From the NCBI GenBank assembly GCA_965248855.1, contig CBDFKQ010000018.1, forward strand, positions 55,113-119,112: a stretch of DNA of 64,000 bases. The letters run 5' to 3'. Positions within the stretch are counted from its first letter, which is position 1. Every line of letters begins with the position of its first letter. Shown one piece after another: positions 52,907-61,440 of this stretch. The translations under genes and the position numbers were made by a program. This stretch comes from CBDFKQ01 sp965248855 (GTDB taxonomy: Bacteria; Bacteroidota; Bacteroidia; Cytophagales; 172606-1). Below the pieces are notes generated by a model. That model had not been told where the DNA came from and did no database searches. It saw nothing but the letters and a program-made list of their open reading frames with translations.

Positions 52907-53845
52907 ATGAAAGCATTTTATAAAATATTTCCATTTATTATTATTCCATTATTATTTCAGGCTTGTTTAAAAACACAAGTAGACCAAGATGCGATAGAGT
53001 TTGCTAAAAATGATAAGGAGGTTAAAGACTCTACTGATATGAAAGGATTTACTAAACTTGAAACTTCATATGGGTTTACCATGTACTATAAAATAACAGA
53101 CACTACTACTACCTCTAAAATAAAGTTAATGCCTACAACCGGAAGCCAAATAACAGTAAGTTATATTGGGAAACTATTATCTAATCCTTCTCAAATATTT
53201 TCACAAACACATAAAGATTCATTATTATATTTTGCTTATAATTCTAATTCTGTACTTCCAGGTTTTGAATTAGGGATTGGTCAAATGAAAAAGGGGCAAA
53301 CCGCACAGTTTGCAATGCCATCTTCACTTGGATTTGGTAAAATTGCAAATGACAAGGTTCCGGCATATTCTTCTTTATTTTTTGATGAAGTAAAGTTGCT
53401 TGATGTGCGCACTGAAGCTCAGGTTTTAAAGGCATATGCAAGGATGGTTTCAAGTCCGGATACGCACAATATTAAAATAATAGATACTATTAACCCTTCG
53501 GGTGTTTATTATGTGAGAACTAAATTTGTTAGTGGAAAAACTCTAATTACAAATAATCAAAACGTGACGGTTTGGTATAGAGGAATGATTGCAGGGGATA
53601 ACAGACCATTTGATCCGGCACCAATAAATAATAAACCTGATCCAACTCCATCAAAAATTACATTTGTTGTTGGGCCGAATAGCGGTGTGATACCAGGCTT
53701 CAATGATGGTGTAAAATTTATGAGACCCGGAGAGTCTGGTTATATTTTAATTCCATCATCTTCTGCATATTCAACTACAGGATCGGGATCTATACCTGGT
53801 TATACCCCCATTGTTTTTCAAATTGATAGTATAAAAGTTAACTAA
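52907..53845 (+). CDS. FKBP-type peptidyl-prolyl isomerase lipoprotein (2)
   Basis: Signal peptide MKAFYKIFPFIIIPLLFQAC with lipobox FQAC. Two FKBP-like domains are present: residues ~45-150 (GSQITVSYIGKLLSNPSQIF, GLGQMKKGQTAQFAMPSSLGFG) and ~160-312 (VWYRGMIAGDNRPFD, GPNSGVIPGFNDGVKFMRPGESG, ending IVFQIDSIKVN). The second keeps more of the catalytic surface. The tandem duplicate of the preceding gene is not a simple copy, since domain layout differs. A chaperone/isomerase role at the envelope is inferred from family. Confidence 0.88.
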   Translation: MKAFYKIFPFIIIPLLFQACLKTQVDQDAIEFAKNDKEVKDSTDMKGFTKLETSYGFTMYYKITDTTTTSKIKLMPTTGSQITVSYIGKLLSNPSQIFSQTHKDSLLYFAYNSNSVLPGFELGIGQMKKGQTAQFAMPSSLGFGKIANDKVPAYSSLFFDEVKLLDVRTEAQVLKAYARMVSSPDTHNIKIIDTINPSGVYYVRTKFVSGKTLITNNQNVTVWYRGMIAGDNRPFDPAPINNKPDPTPSKITFVVGPNSGVIPGFNDGVKFMRPGESGYILIPSSSAYSTTGSGSIPGYTPIVFQIDSIKVN

Positions 53846-53865
53846 TATTCATTTAAACAAAATAC

Positions 53866-53895
53866 AGCCCGCAAAAAAATTGCGGGCTTTTTTAT
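53866..53895 (+). terminator. Intrinsic terminator behind the second FKBP gene
   Basis: AGCCCGCAA and TTGCGGGCT form a 9-bp stem with an A-rich loop, followed by T-run TTTTTTT, only 2 nt before the rdgB start codon. Confidence 0.85.
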
Positions 53896-53896
53896 T

Positions 53897-54478
53897 ATGA
53901 AACTTTGCATCGCAAGTAATAACCTGCACAAAATCGATGAATTTAAACTTTTATTGAGTAATAAATTTGATATAATAAGTTTAAAAGAAATTGGTTGTGA
54001 AGATGATATACCTGAAGATCGGGATACTATTGAAGGAAATTCATTACAAAAAGCTGAATATATTTGGAACAAATATCAAGTTAATTGTTTTGCAGATGAT
54101 ACAGGATTGGAAGTTGAAGCCTTAAATAATGCACCCGGAGTTTACTCTGCCCGGTATGCCGGTGAGCAAAGGAACAGTGATGATAATATAGCTTTATTAT
54201 TAAAAAACCTTTCCGGTAAACAGAACAGGCGAGCACAATTTAAAACAGTAATTACTTTAATAATAAATGGTGAAACGCATCAATTTGAAGGTATTGCTCC
54301 GGGGATGATTTTAACAGAAAGAAAAGGTACAAATGGATTTGGTTACGATTCGGTTTTTGAACCTGACGGATACAAAAAAACTTTTGCGGAAATGAGTATT
54401 GAAGAAAAAAATCCGATAAGCCACTGGGGTATGGCAATTGAAAAAATGATTTTGTTTTGTAATAATTATAAACTTTGA
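53897..54478 (+). CDS. rdgB: Non-canonical purine NTP pyrophosphatase (RdgB/HAM1)
   Basis: This housecleaning enzyme hydrolyses ITP, dITP and XTP. Diagnostic start KLCIASNNLHKIDEF; then DTIEGNSLQKAEY, the metal site CFADDTGLEVEALNNAPGVYSARYAGE, and the C-terminal GFGYDSVFEPDGYKKTFAEM followed by HWGMAIEKM. 193 aa, standard. Its start directly follows a terminator, so it must have its own promoter or depend on read-through; the sequence does not show a TAnnTTTG box ahead of it. It is followed by pssA after a gap carrying a 32-nt palindrome. Confidence 0.95.
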   Translation: MKLCIASNNLHKIDEFKLLLSNKFDIISLKEIGCEDDIPEDRDTIEGNSLQKAEYIWNKYQVNCFADDTGLEVEALNNAPGVYSARYAGEQRNSDDNIALLLKNLSGKQNRRAQFKTVITLIINGETHQFEGIAPGMILTERKGTNGFGYDSVFEPDGYKKTFAEMSIEEKNPISHWGMAIEKMILFCNNYKL

Positions 54479-54499
54479 AGTAAAATTTTAATTTAAAAT

Positions 54500-54531
54500 T
54501 TATGAATATATCAATATTGATAAACTGATAT
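54500..54531. repeat. 32-nt dispersed palindrome, copy 5
   Basis: TTATGAATATAT-CAATATTG-ATAAACTGATAT in the gap between rdgB and pssA; ends imperfectly paired. The left half and centre are identical to copy 1. Confidence 0.7.
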
Positions 54532-54576
54532 TTAAATTTTTTTTATTTAATAAATGTTAAATACCGAAAATTATTA

Positions 54577-55293
54577 ATGAAAAAACATATTCCAAACTTA
54601 CTTACCTGCGGAAATTTATTTTGTGGTTGCCTCGGTATTGTTTTCGTTCTACAAGATCAAAACTTGGCATTGGCAGGCATAATGATATTTGCTGCTGCCA
54701 TTTTTGACTTTTTAGATGGCTTTGCTGCAAGGTTATTAAAGGTTACTTCTGCAATAGGGAAAGATTTGGACTCATTGGCCGATTGTGTAACATTCGGTTT
54801 ATTACCGGGTTTTATTATTTTATCAATAATGGAAAATAATTTTTTAATTCAAAAGACAGAAAAAAACTTATTATTCACTCATCCTGTTTTCTTGTCGGCA
54901 TTGTTAATTCCTGTATTTTCTGTTTTAAGATTGGCAAAATTTAATAACGATACCCGGCAAACTAATTCATTTATTGGCTTAACAACCACTGCAAACGGTA
55001 TTTTAATAGCCTCCTTTCCTCTTATTTTAATTCAATATACTGCGTCGGCAGTTATTTTTTATAATATTTATTTTCAACTCGGGTTCATTGCACTCATGTG
55101 TTTTTTAATGGTTTCCGAAATTCCGTTGTTTTCTTTTAAAATAAAAAGTTTTTCTTTTGCGCAGAATAAAATAGTTTATATTTTTTTACTTTTGTCAATC
55201 GTTTTATTGATATCTCTTCAGTCTTTGGCTATTCCTATTCTAATTGCCGTTTACATTCTGATATCAATTTTTAAAAACATGAAAATTATTTGA
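54577..55293 (+). CDS. pssA: CDP-diacylglycerol--serine O-phosphatidyltransferase
   Basis: PssA makes phosphatidylserine, the precursor of phosphatidylethanolamine, in the inner membrane. The CDP-alcohol phosphotransferase signature DGx2ARx8Gx3Dx3D is exact: D47-G48...A51-R52...G61...D65...D69 (FDFLDGFAARLLK, GKDLDSLAD). Six or so membrane helices follow; 238 aa and the start HIPNLLTCGNLFCGCLGIVF are typical of the class II, membrane-integral family. purS starts 17 nt after its stop, which suggests co-transcription. No psd gene is in view. Confidence 0.93.
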   Translation: MKKHIPNLLTCGNLFCGCLGIVFVLQDQNLALAGIMIFAAAIFDFLDGFAARLLKVTSAIGKDLDSLADCVTFGLLPGFIILSIMENNFLIQKTEKNLLFTHPVFLSALLIPVFSVLRLAKFNNDTRQTNSFIGLTTTANGILIASFPLILIQYTASAVIFYNIYFQLGFIALMCFLMVSEIPLFSFKIKSFSFAQNKIVYIFLLLSIVLLISLQSLAIPILIAVYILISIFKNMKII

Positions 55294-55310
55294 TAATTAT
55301 AAATTTTACG

Positions 55311-55565
55311 ATGAGATTTTTAGCAGAGATTAATGTAATGCCAAAAAAAGAAATTTTGGATCCCCAAGGTAAAGCGGTAAAATTAGGATTAGAGAACCTT
55401 GGCGTTGGCCAAATTGATGATGTGAGAATTGGTAAACACATTACATTAGAAATCGAAGCAAATTCTTCAGAAAAAGCTAAAGCAACAGTTGAAGAAGCCT
55501 GCAAAAAATTGCTTGCCAATGTAATTATGGAATCGTTTACTTTTAAAATCAGCGAAATAGATTAA
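55311..55565 (+). CDS. purS: Phosphoribosylformylglycinamidine synthase subunit PurS
   Basis: PurS bridges PurL and PurQ in the FGAM synthase complex, step four of de novo purine synthesis. The ATG at 55311 starts MRFLAEINVMPKKEILDPQG, the usual beginning; the open frame from 55290 would need a TTG and overlap pssA. VRIGKHITLEIEA, KLLANVIMESF complete the family pattern. 84 aa, standard. The partner genes purL and purQ are not in the window. Confidence 0.92.
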   Translation: MRFLAEINVMPKKEILDPQGKAVKLGLENLGVGQIDDVRIGKHITLEIEANSSEKAKATVEEACKKLLANVIMESFTFKISEID

Positions 55566-55614
55566 TGTGCGTTTTACTTTTTAATGTTTGAATACGATAA
55601 AAGTATTCCAAAAT

Positions 55615-58600
55615 ATGAAACTTAATGTATTCATATTGCTTTTTTTTATAATTTCGTTGAATACCCGTTCTCAAAATTCGGTATTATCAAGCGGAAACTG
55701 GTATAAATTGGCAGTACTTGAAACGGGAGTTTACAAGATTGATGCCGCTTTATTACAAAAAATGGGTGTTAATACCCAAAATATTAATCCTGATAATATA
55801 AAAATTTATGGTAATGGTGGTGGGATGTTGCCTCAACAAACCAACGCATTTCGATACAATGACCTTGCGGAGAATGCGATTTTCGTAAAAAATGCAGGCA
55901 ATAATAAATTTGAAGCAACCGATTATATTCTTTTCTACGGCCAATCCCCTCACGAAATATTTTTTGATAAAAGCAGCCAACTTTTTTCACACAAACAAAA
56001 TATTTATTCCGATACCACATTTTATTTTTTAACGGTGGGAGAAAATGCCGGTTTACGAATTTCCGGTCAGGCTAACAGTGCAGTAAACTACCCGGATGTT
56101 TCTGTTTTTAAAGATTATATTTTTTATGAAAAAGAAACTTCCAATATACTTCTTTCCGGAAGAGAATGGTTTGGTGAAAAATTCGACTTTAATTCAAATC
56201 AGGATTTTAATTTTACTGTTAATGATTTAGCTCCAAACTCGGGTTTAAACCTTACCACGTCGGTGTTGGGTGTATCTATCAACCCCTCCACATTTAATAT
56301 AAAAATTAATGCTCAAAATATAGGCAGTATTTCTCTAAACGCTATTCCATCCGATAGATATGCAATTAAAGGAGATTTACAAACAAAAAGTTTCCTTACT
56401 AATACATCCATTACAGGCACAGGCAGTAATTTTAAAATTACCGGCTCTTACGATAAAAACGGAAATAGCTCAGCTTATAGTTATTTGAATTTTTTTGGAA
56501 TTAATTTTTCCAAAACATTAAAATTAAATAATAACCAAACACATTTTTACTGTGCAGAATGTTTTAATGGAAATTTAAATATTAACATTAACAATACTGA
56601 TAATCAATTACATATTTGGGAGGTTACAAATCCGGTTTTAATTACATCGCAAAATTATACTGTCAACAATTCGATAACACGTTTTAATGTTTCAAAAAGC
56701 GATACTTTAAAACAGTTCTTAATGTTTTCGGGAAGTGATTTTACCGCGCCGTATTATATGGGTACGGTTCCAAATCAAAATCTTCATTCCTTCTCAATAC
56801 CCGATTTATTAATTATCTCACCCGATGCCTTATTGCCGGAAGCTCAAAGGCTGGCAACATTTCGAAACACGCATGATGGGCTTAATGTACAAATTGCAAC
56901 CGTAAATCAAGTTTATAACGAGTTTTCATCGGGCAAACAAGATATTACAGCCATTCGTGATTTTGTAAGATATTTATATAAAAAAAGCACTAATTTAAAA
57001 TACCTTTTATTGTTTGGAGATGCCACTTACGATTATAAAAAGCAAATCTCAAATAGATTTTCTGACCGAACAAATGTGGTTCCCGTTTATGAATCCAGAG
57101 AATCGCTTTTGCCCACATACAGTTATTCTTCAGATGATTATTACGGGTTTTTAAATGACAATGAAGGCGATTGGATTGAAAGTGCTTCAGGAGATTATAC
57201 TTTAGATATAGGGATAGGCAGGTTGCCGGTTGATGATTTGCAACAGGCAAAAGATGTGGTGAGCAAACTTATCTATTATTCGCAAGACACAAAAACATTG
57301 GGAAAATGGCGGGAAAAAATTTCTTTTGTGGCCGACGATGGAGACAGTAATGTGCACCAATCTGATGCAGAAAAATTAGCCAATCAAACAGTTGCCAACT
57401 ACCCTCAATATAACGTTAACAAAATTTATATCGATAATTATAAAAAAATATCTTTCCCAGATCACGAAGAGGTACCCGGCGCAAGTGATGCCATTGAGAG
57501 CGCTGTTAATAATGGAAGCTTAATAGTTAATTATACCGGCCATGGCGGAGAAATAGGCTGGGCTCAGGAACATATTTTAACCATACCACAAATTCAAAGT
57601 TGGAGGAATATAAATAATTTACCTCTTTTTGTTACTGCAACCTGTGAGTTTGGAAGGTATGACAATCCACTTATCGTTTCGGGTGCCGAGCTAATTTTAA
57701 TTAACGGGAAAGGTGGAGGCATAGGCTTGCTTTCAACCACAAGGCCTGTATACTCAAGTACTAATTTCGCGATTAATACAGCTTTTTATAATGCCGTCTT
57801 CAAACAAGTTAATGGCCAATACCCACGACTTGGTGATATTATAAAAACCACAAAAAATAATAGTCTAAGTGGTATCAATAACAGAAATTTTGCTTTGCTT
57901 GGCGACCCGTCTCAACAACCGGCATATCCAAACCAACATGTGGGTGTTATTAAATTAAATAACATATCGCCCCCTACCGATACTTTAAGGGCTTTAGACA
58001 AAGTAAGTTTGGAAGGACAAATTCAAGACAGGGTTTCTCTTTCCACCCTAAATAATTTTAACGGAAATTTATTTATTACTGTTTTCGATAAAGATGCCAA
58101 CGCAATCACTTTAGGGCAGGATGGTAATGCCCCCATGACTTATAAAGTAAGCAACAGGGTTTTGTATTCCGGGCAGGTAAGTGTTTATAACGGAACATTT
58201 AAATATGATTTTATTTTGCCAAAAGATATCGATTATACGTTTGGCCCCGGTAAAATAAATTTGTATGCACAACAAAATTCCATGATTGATGCGGGAGGAT
58301 TTTTATTAAATACCGTAGGAGGAACAACAAAAAATTTACTTTCAGATAACAGTCCACCGGTAATTAAATTATTTATGGATAATTTAAATTTTGTTTCGGG
58401 CGGCAAAACCGATATTAATACAACATTAATAGCAAAAATAACAGATGAAAATGGAATTAATACTTCTCAAATAGGAATAGGGCATCAGTTATTGGCATAT
58501 TTGGATAATAACGAACCTTTGGTTTTAAATGATTATTTTATAACAGATACCAATACCTATAAAAGTGGTACATTAAATTATCTCTTTAAAAACCTTAGTG

Positions 58601-59013
58601 AAGGCCCGCATACCATAAAACTAAAAGCTTGGGATACGTATAATAACGAAAGTGAAGCAACAATAAATTTTGTTACAGTTAAAAACCCGAATATTAATTT
58701 AAAAAACAGTTTTGCTTTTCCAAATCCTTTCAATCCATATATAAGCCCTATCACATTTCATATTGAACAAGATAGGGTCGGAGAAGATTTGGAAATTGAA
58801 TTGGAAATTTTTTCATCTAAAGGCAATATTATTAATAGTTTATCGGTTATTTTAAACGAAGGTGAAAGTATATATGAAGGATTGATTTGGAATGGCGATA
58901 ATTTCAACGGTCAAAAAGTAGCTTCGGGTTTGTATATTTACAGATTAAAAGTGCTTTCATTAACAACAGGGGCATTAGGTTCTTTTAATGGAAAGATATC
59001 TTTAATACAATAA
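55615..59013 (+). CDS. porU: Type IX secretion system sortase PorU (C25 family)
   Basis: PorU is the cell-surface Cys protease that removes the C-terminal signal from type IX cargo and links the protein to A-LPS. It belongs to the gingipain (C25) family: His643 in YTGHGGEIGW and Cys677 in TATCEFGRYDNP form the dyad. The ATG at 55615 gives a signal peptide (MKLNVFILLFFIISLNTRSQ); the TTG at 55588 was rejected. The C-terminus (FAFPNPFNPY ... GQKVASGLYIYRLKV) is a type IX C-terminal signal domain. About 1,132 aa. porV follows, as in other genomes. Confidence 0.95.
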   Translation: MKLNVFILLFFIISLNTRSQNSVLSSGNWYKLAVLETGVYKIDAALLQKMGVNTQNINPDNIKIYGNGGGMLPQQTNAFRYNDLAENAIFVKNAGNNKFEATDYILFYGQSPHEIFFDKSSQLFSHKQNIYSDTTFYFLTVGENAGLRISGQANSAVNYPDVSVFKDYIFYEKETSNILLSGREWFGEKFDFNSNQDFNFTVNDLAPNSGLNLTTSVLGVSINPSTFNIKINAQNIGSISLNAIPSDRYAIKGDLQTKSFLTNTSITGTGSNFKITGSYDKNGNSSAYSYLNFFGINFSKTLKLNNNQTHFYCAECFNGNLNININNTDNQLHIWEVTNPVLITSQNYTVNNSITRFNVSKSDTLKQFLMFSGSDFTAPYYMGTVPNQNLHSFSIPDLLIISPDALLPEAQRLATFRNTHDGLNVQIATVNQVYNEFSSGKQDITAIRDFVRYLYKKSTNLKYLLLFGDATYDYKKQISNRFSDRTNVVPVYESRESLLPTYSYSSDDYYGFLNDNEGDWIESASGDYTLDIGIGRLPVDDLQQAKDVVSKLIYYSQDTKTLGKWREKISFVADDGDSNVHQSDAEKLANQTVANYPQYNVNKIYIDNYKKISFPDHEEVPGASDAIESAVNNGSLIVNYTGHGGEIGWAQEHILTIPQIQSWRNINNLPLFVTATCEFGRYDNPLIVSGAELILINGKGGGIGLLSTTRPVYSSTNFAINTAFYNAVFKQVNGQYPRLGDIIKTTKNNSLSGINNRNFALLGDPSQQPAYPNQHVGVIKLNNISPPTDTLRALDKVSLEGQIQDRVSLSTLNNFNGNLFITVFDKDANAITLGQDGNAPMTYKVSNRVLYSGQVSVYNGTFKYDFILPKDIDYTFGPGKINLYAQQNSMIDAGGFLLNTVGGTTKNLLSDNSPPVIKLFMDNLNFVSGGKTDINTTLIAKITDENGINTSQIGIGHQLLAYLDNNEPLVLNDYFITDTNTYKSGTLNYLFKNLSEGPHTIKLKAWDTYNNESEATINFVTVKNPNINLKNSFAFPNPFNPYISPITFHIEQDRVGEDLEIELEIFSSKGNIINSLSVILNEGESIYEGLIWNGDNFNGQKVASGLYIYRLKVLSLTTGALGSFNGKISLIQ

Positions 59014-59142
59014 TTTTCAAAAACTTTTAATTTTATATTTTATCTCTTTATATTGCTTTTCTTTTAATAATTCCAAAAAGCTACTCTATAGAAACATCAT
59101 CTACAAGTACCGACTTCAATACAAATTTTATAAAATATTTTA

Positions 59143-60345
59143 ATGATGATGAATCAAAATAAGGCAGCGTATTTTATTATAGCTTTTATAACTTTAACGA
59201 GTTATGAAAGCTTTTGTCAAACAAAAGGAACAGGAGGTTTAACAGGCGTAATAGGTGATTCAACACAAAGAATTATTACCACGGCAGTTCCCTTTCTTAC
59301 TATTTCACCTGATTCCAGATCAGGCGCCTTAGGCGATGCCGGTGTGGCCTTATCACCTGATGCAAATTCTACCTATTGGAATCCGGCTAAATTAGTTTTT
59401 GCCAAAGAAGATTATGCAGCCAGTCTTTCCTATACACCATGGTTAAGAAACCTTGTAAATGATATGTCAATAAGTTATTTATCAGGTTATACAAAACTTA
59501 AAAATAAAAGCCAGGCCATTGGAGCTTCATTGACTTACTTTAATTTAGGCAGTATAGCCTTTACAGATCAGTCAGGTAATCCCATTCGAGATTTTCGACC
59601 AAGAGAATTTGCAATTTCTGTCAGTGGAGTTCAAAAGTTATCTGATAAGGCCGGCTTATCGGTTACTTTAAGATACATTCATTCAAATCTTGCCGGTAAT
59701 ATTGCTATTGATCCGAGTACAACCACGAAGGCAGGTAACACGGCTACCGGTGATATAGCCTTTTACTATAAAGATGACATAAAAATTGGCGGAGAAAAAA
59801 TTAATCTTGCTTTTGGTGCCAATATAAGCAACGTAGGCTCAAAAATTACTTATTCTACTGCAGGGCGAAGGGAGTTTGTACCAACTAATTTAAAATTGGG
59901 TACGGCAATAACATACAATGTTGATGTTTCAAATTCTTTTTCACTTATACTTGATTTTAATAAACTTATGGTACCTACTCCACATGGTGGTAAGGATCCG
60001 GCTTATTTAAACGGTGTTATTAATTCTTTTGGTGATGCGCCCGGTGGTTTTAAGGAAGAAATGCAGGAAATAAATATATGTTCAGGAATAGAATACTGGT
60101 ATGAAAAATTATTTGCTGTGAGAGCCGGATATTTTTATGAAAACCCTCATAAAGGTAATAGAAAATTTTTAACAGTGGGAGCAGGCTTCCATTATGGAAA
60201 TTTCGGTTTAGATATGGCTTATTTAATTCCTAACCAAAGGCAAAGCCCATTAGCTGAAACATTAAGATTTACTATCCATGTAAAATTTGAAAAAACCAAA
60301 CCATTAGTTTTGCCTGAGGAAAGACCGGAAGAGGTTGTAAATTAG
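59143..60345 (+). CDS. porV: Type IX secretion outer-membrane protein PorV (LptO family)
   Basis: PorV is a 14-stranded outer-membrane barrel of the FadL/PorV type that carries cargo to the PorU sortase in the attachment complex. The signal peptide ends SFCQ; the conserved start of the barrel is SPDSRSGALGDAGVALSPDANSTYWNPAKLVF. Strands alternate to the end (LRFTIHVKFEKTK). 400 aa. Three ATG codons in a row (59143, 59146, 59149) can start translation; the first was used. Partner porU ends 129 nt upstream. Confidence 0.95.
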   Translation: MMMNQNKAAYFIIAFITLTSYESFCQTKGTGGLTGVIGDSTQRIITTAVPFLTISPDSRSGALGDAGVALSPDANSTYWNPAKLVFAKEDYAASLSYTPWLRNLVNDMSISYLSGYTKLKNKSQAIGASLTYFNLGSIAFTDQSGNPIRDFRPREFAISVSGVQKLSDKAGLSVTLRYIHSNLAGNIAIDPSTTTKAGNTATGDIAFYYKDDIKIGGEKINLAFGANISNVGSKITYSTAGRREFVPTNLKLGTAITYNVDVSNSFSLILDFNKLMVPTPHGGKDPAYLNGVINSFGDAPGGFKEEMQEINICSGIEYWYEKLFAVRAGYFYENPHKGNRKFLTVGAGFHYGNFGLDMAYLIPNQRQSPLAETLRFTIHVKFEKTKPLVLPEERPEEVVN

Positions 60346-60370
60346 AAAATAATATTTTTCACTTATATTT

Positions 60371-60403
60371 AGCCACCACTATCAATAGTTGGTGGCTTTT
60401 TTT
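60371..60403 (+). terminator. Intrinsic terminator of porV
   Basis: AGCCACC and GGTGGCT (plus flanking pairs) enclose a short loop, followed by T7. The next gene starts at 60404, immediately after the T-run. Confidence 0.8.
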
Positions 60404-60859
60404 ATGAAGGGTTATAAATTGTTTTCAATATTTATTTTTTTAATATTTTTTTTCACCGGCAATTTATTTGCTCAGAAAAAAACGGAAGTTCATTTAAATA
60501 ATTCGTCTGAAGTCTGGAAAGTATTACGCACTTTAAAATACGAAGCCAAATCAACAGGTATATACCAACCTTTCTTTAGTGCCGAAATAGAAAAATTAAG
60601 TGGCAAAAAAATAACTTTAGAAGGTTTTATGGTTGTAATACAGCATGAAAAAAAACCTAAATATTTTATGCTTTCGTATTACCCAATTAATTCATGTTTT
60701 TTTTGTGGTGCCGCAGGTCCGGAAACCGTTATTGAAGTAATGTCGCAAAAACCGGTTGCATTTACTGAAGAACCAATTGCCATGAGCGGGATTTTAAAAT
60801 TAAATGCCAAAGACGAAAATAAACTTTTTTATATTTTAGAAAGTGCAACCCCTGTGTAA
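60404..60859 (+). CDS. Secreted CxxC protein of unknown function, paralogue 1
   Basis: Signal peptide MKGYKLFSIFIFLIFFFTGNLFAQ (start ATG 60404; the TTG at 60389 was rejected). Mature ~127 residues: VWKVLRTLKYEA, then KKITLEGFMVVIQ, YFMLSYYPINSCFFCGAAGPET with a CxxC, and LFYILESATPV. I have seen such proteins in Bacteroidota but cannot name the family; the fold may be a small OB-like barrel. The partly conserved twin lies 32 nt downstream. Position right behind porU-porV is suggestive, not proof, of a link. Confidence 0.75.
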   Translation: MKGYKLFSIFIFLIFFFTGNLFAQKKTEVHLNNSSEVWKVLRTLKYEAKSTGIYQPFFSAEIEKLSGKKITLEGFMVVIQHEKKPKYFMLSYYPINSCFFCGAAGPETVIEVMSQKPVAFTEEPIAMSGILKLNAKDENKLFYILESATPV

Positions 60860-60891
60860 TAAGTATTTAATTATGATATTTAAAAAATTAT

Positions 60892-61341
60892 ATGAAACGC
60901 TTGTTATTCTTTATTTCAGTTTGCTTAATAAATATTAATCTTTTTGCTCAACATTCGCCAGGCCATAATACACCGGTAGACCCCTCCAATGAAATTTGGA
61001 AAAAATTGCGCAGTCTCAAATACGAAGAAGTTAATTATAGCTTCCTTCCTAAATTTTCTGATGAAATAAAAGCATTAGACGGTAAAATTATTACCGTTAA
61101 AGGTTATATCATTCCAATGCAAGAAGCAAGCAATACAACTTATTTTATGCTGTCCTACTATCCATACAGTAATTGTTACTTTTGTGGAGGAGCCGGCCCC
61201 GAAACAATCGTAGAAGTAAAAGCATCAAAAGCCGTTGCATTTACCAGTAAAGCAATTACTGTAACAGGAAAATTAAAATTAAACAAAGATGATGAAGAAC
61301 ACCTTTTTTATATTCTCGAAAATTCTTCATTAGCAGATTAG
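60892..61341 (+). CDS. Secreted CxxC protein of unknown function, paralogue 2
   Basis: Signal peptide MKRLLFFISVCLININLFAQ; mature ~130 residues. The pattern repeats that of its neighbour: IWKKLRSLKYEEV, GKIITVKGYIIPMQ, YFMLSYYPYSNCYFCGGAGPET, FYILENSS. The two genes are thus a tandem duplication that has since diverged to about half identity by eye. The CxxC could bind metal or form a redox disulfide. A DsbA-like fold was considered but lacks its surroundings. Co-transcription with paralogue 1 is likely. Confidence 0.75.
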   Translation: MKRLLFFISVCLININLFAQHSPGHNTPVDPSNEIWKKLRSLKYEEVNYSFLPKFSDEIKALDGKIITVKGYIIPMQEASNTTYFMLSYYPYSNCYFCGGAGPETIVEVKASKAVAFTSKAITVTGKLKLNKDDEEHLFYILENSSLAD

Positions 61342-61394
61342 AAGTTAAGCTGTTTTTTAAAATAAATAAGTTTTACTTAAATATAGCTTTGTTT

Positions 61395-61424
61395 TTGCAT
61401 TACAGTTGCAAAAGGCTAATTTTG
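61395..61424 (+). promoter_or_regulatory. Bacteroidota-type promoter (TTG - 19 nt - TAATTTTG)
   Basis: TTG at 61395-61397 and TAATTTTG at 61417-61424 match the consensus. The ZIP gene begins 16 nt after the box, so the leader is very short. Confidence 0.7.
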
Positions 61425-61440
61425 ATCAAAATTATTTTAA

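Noticed and set aside
3711..54531. CRISPR-like array from the recurring 32-nt repeat
   Set aside because: The copies are many kilobases apart, palindromic over their full length and without regular spacers; no cas gene is present.
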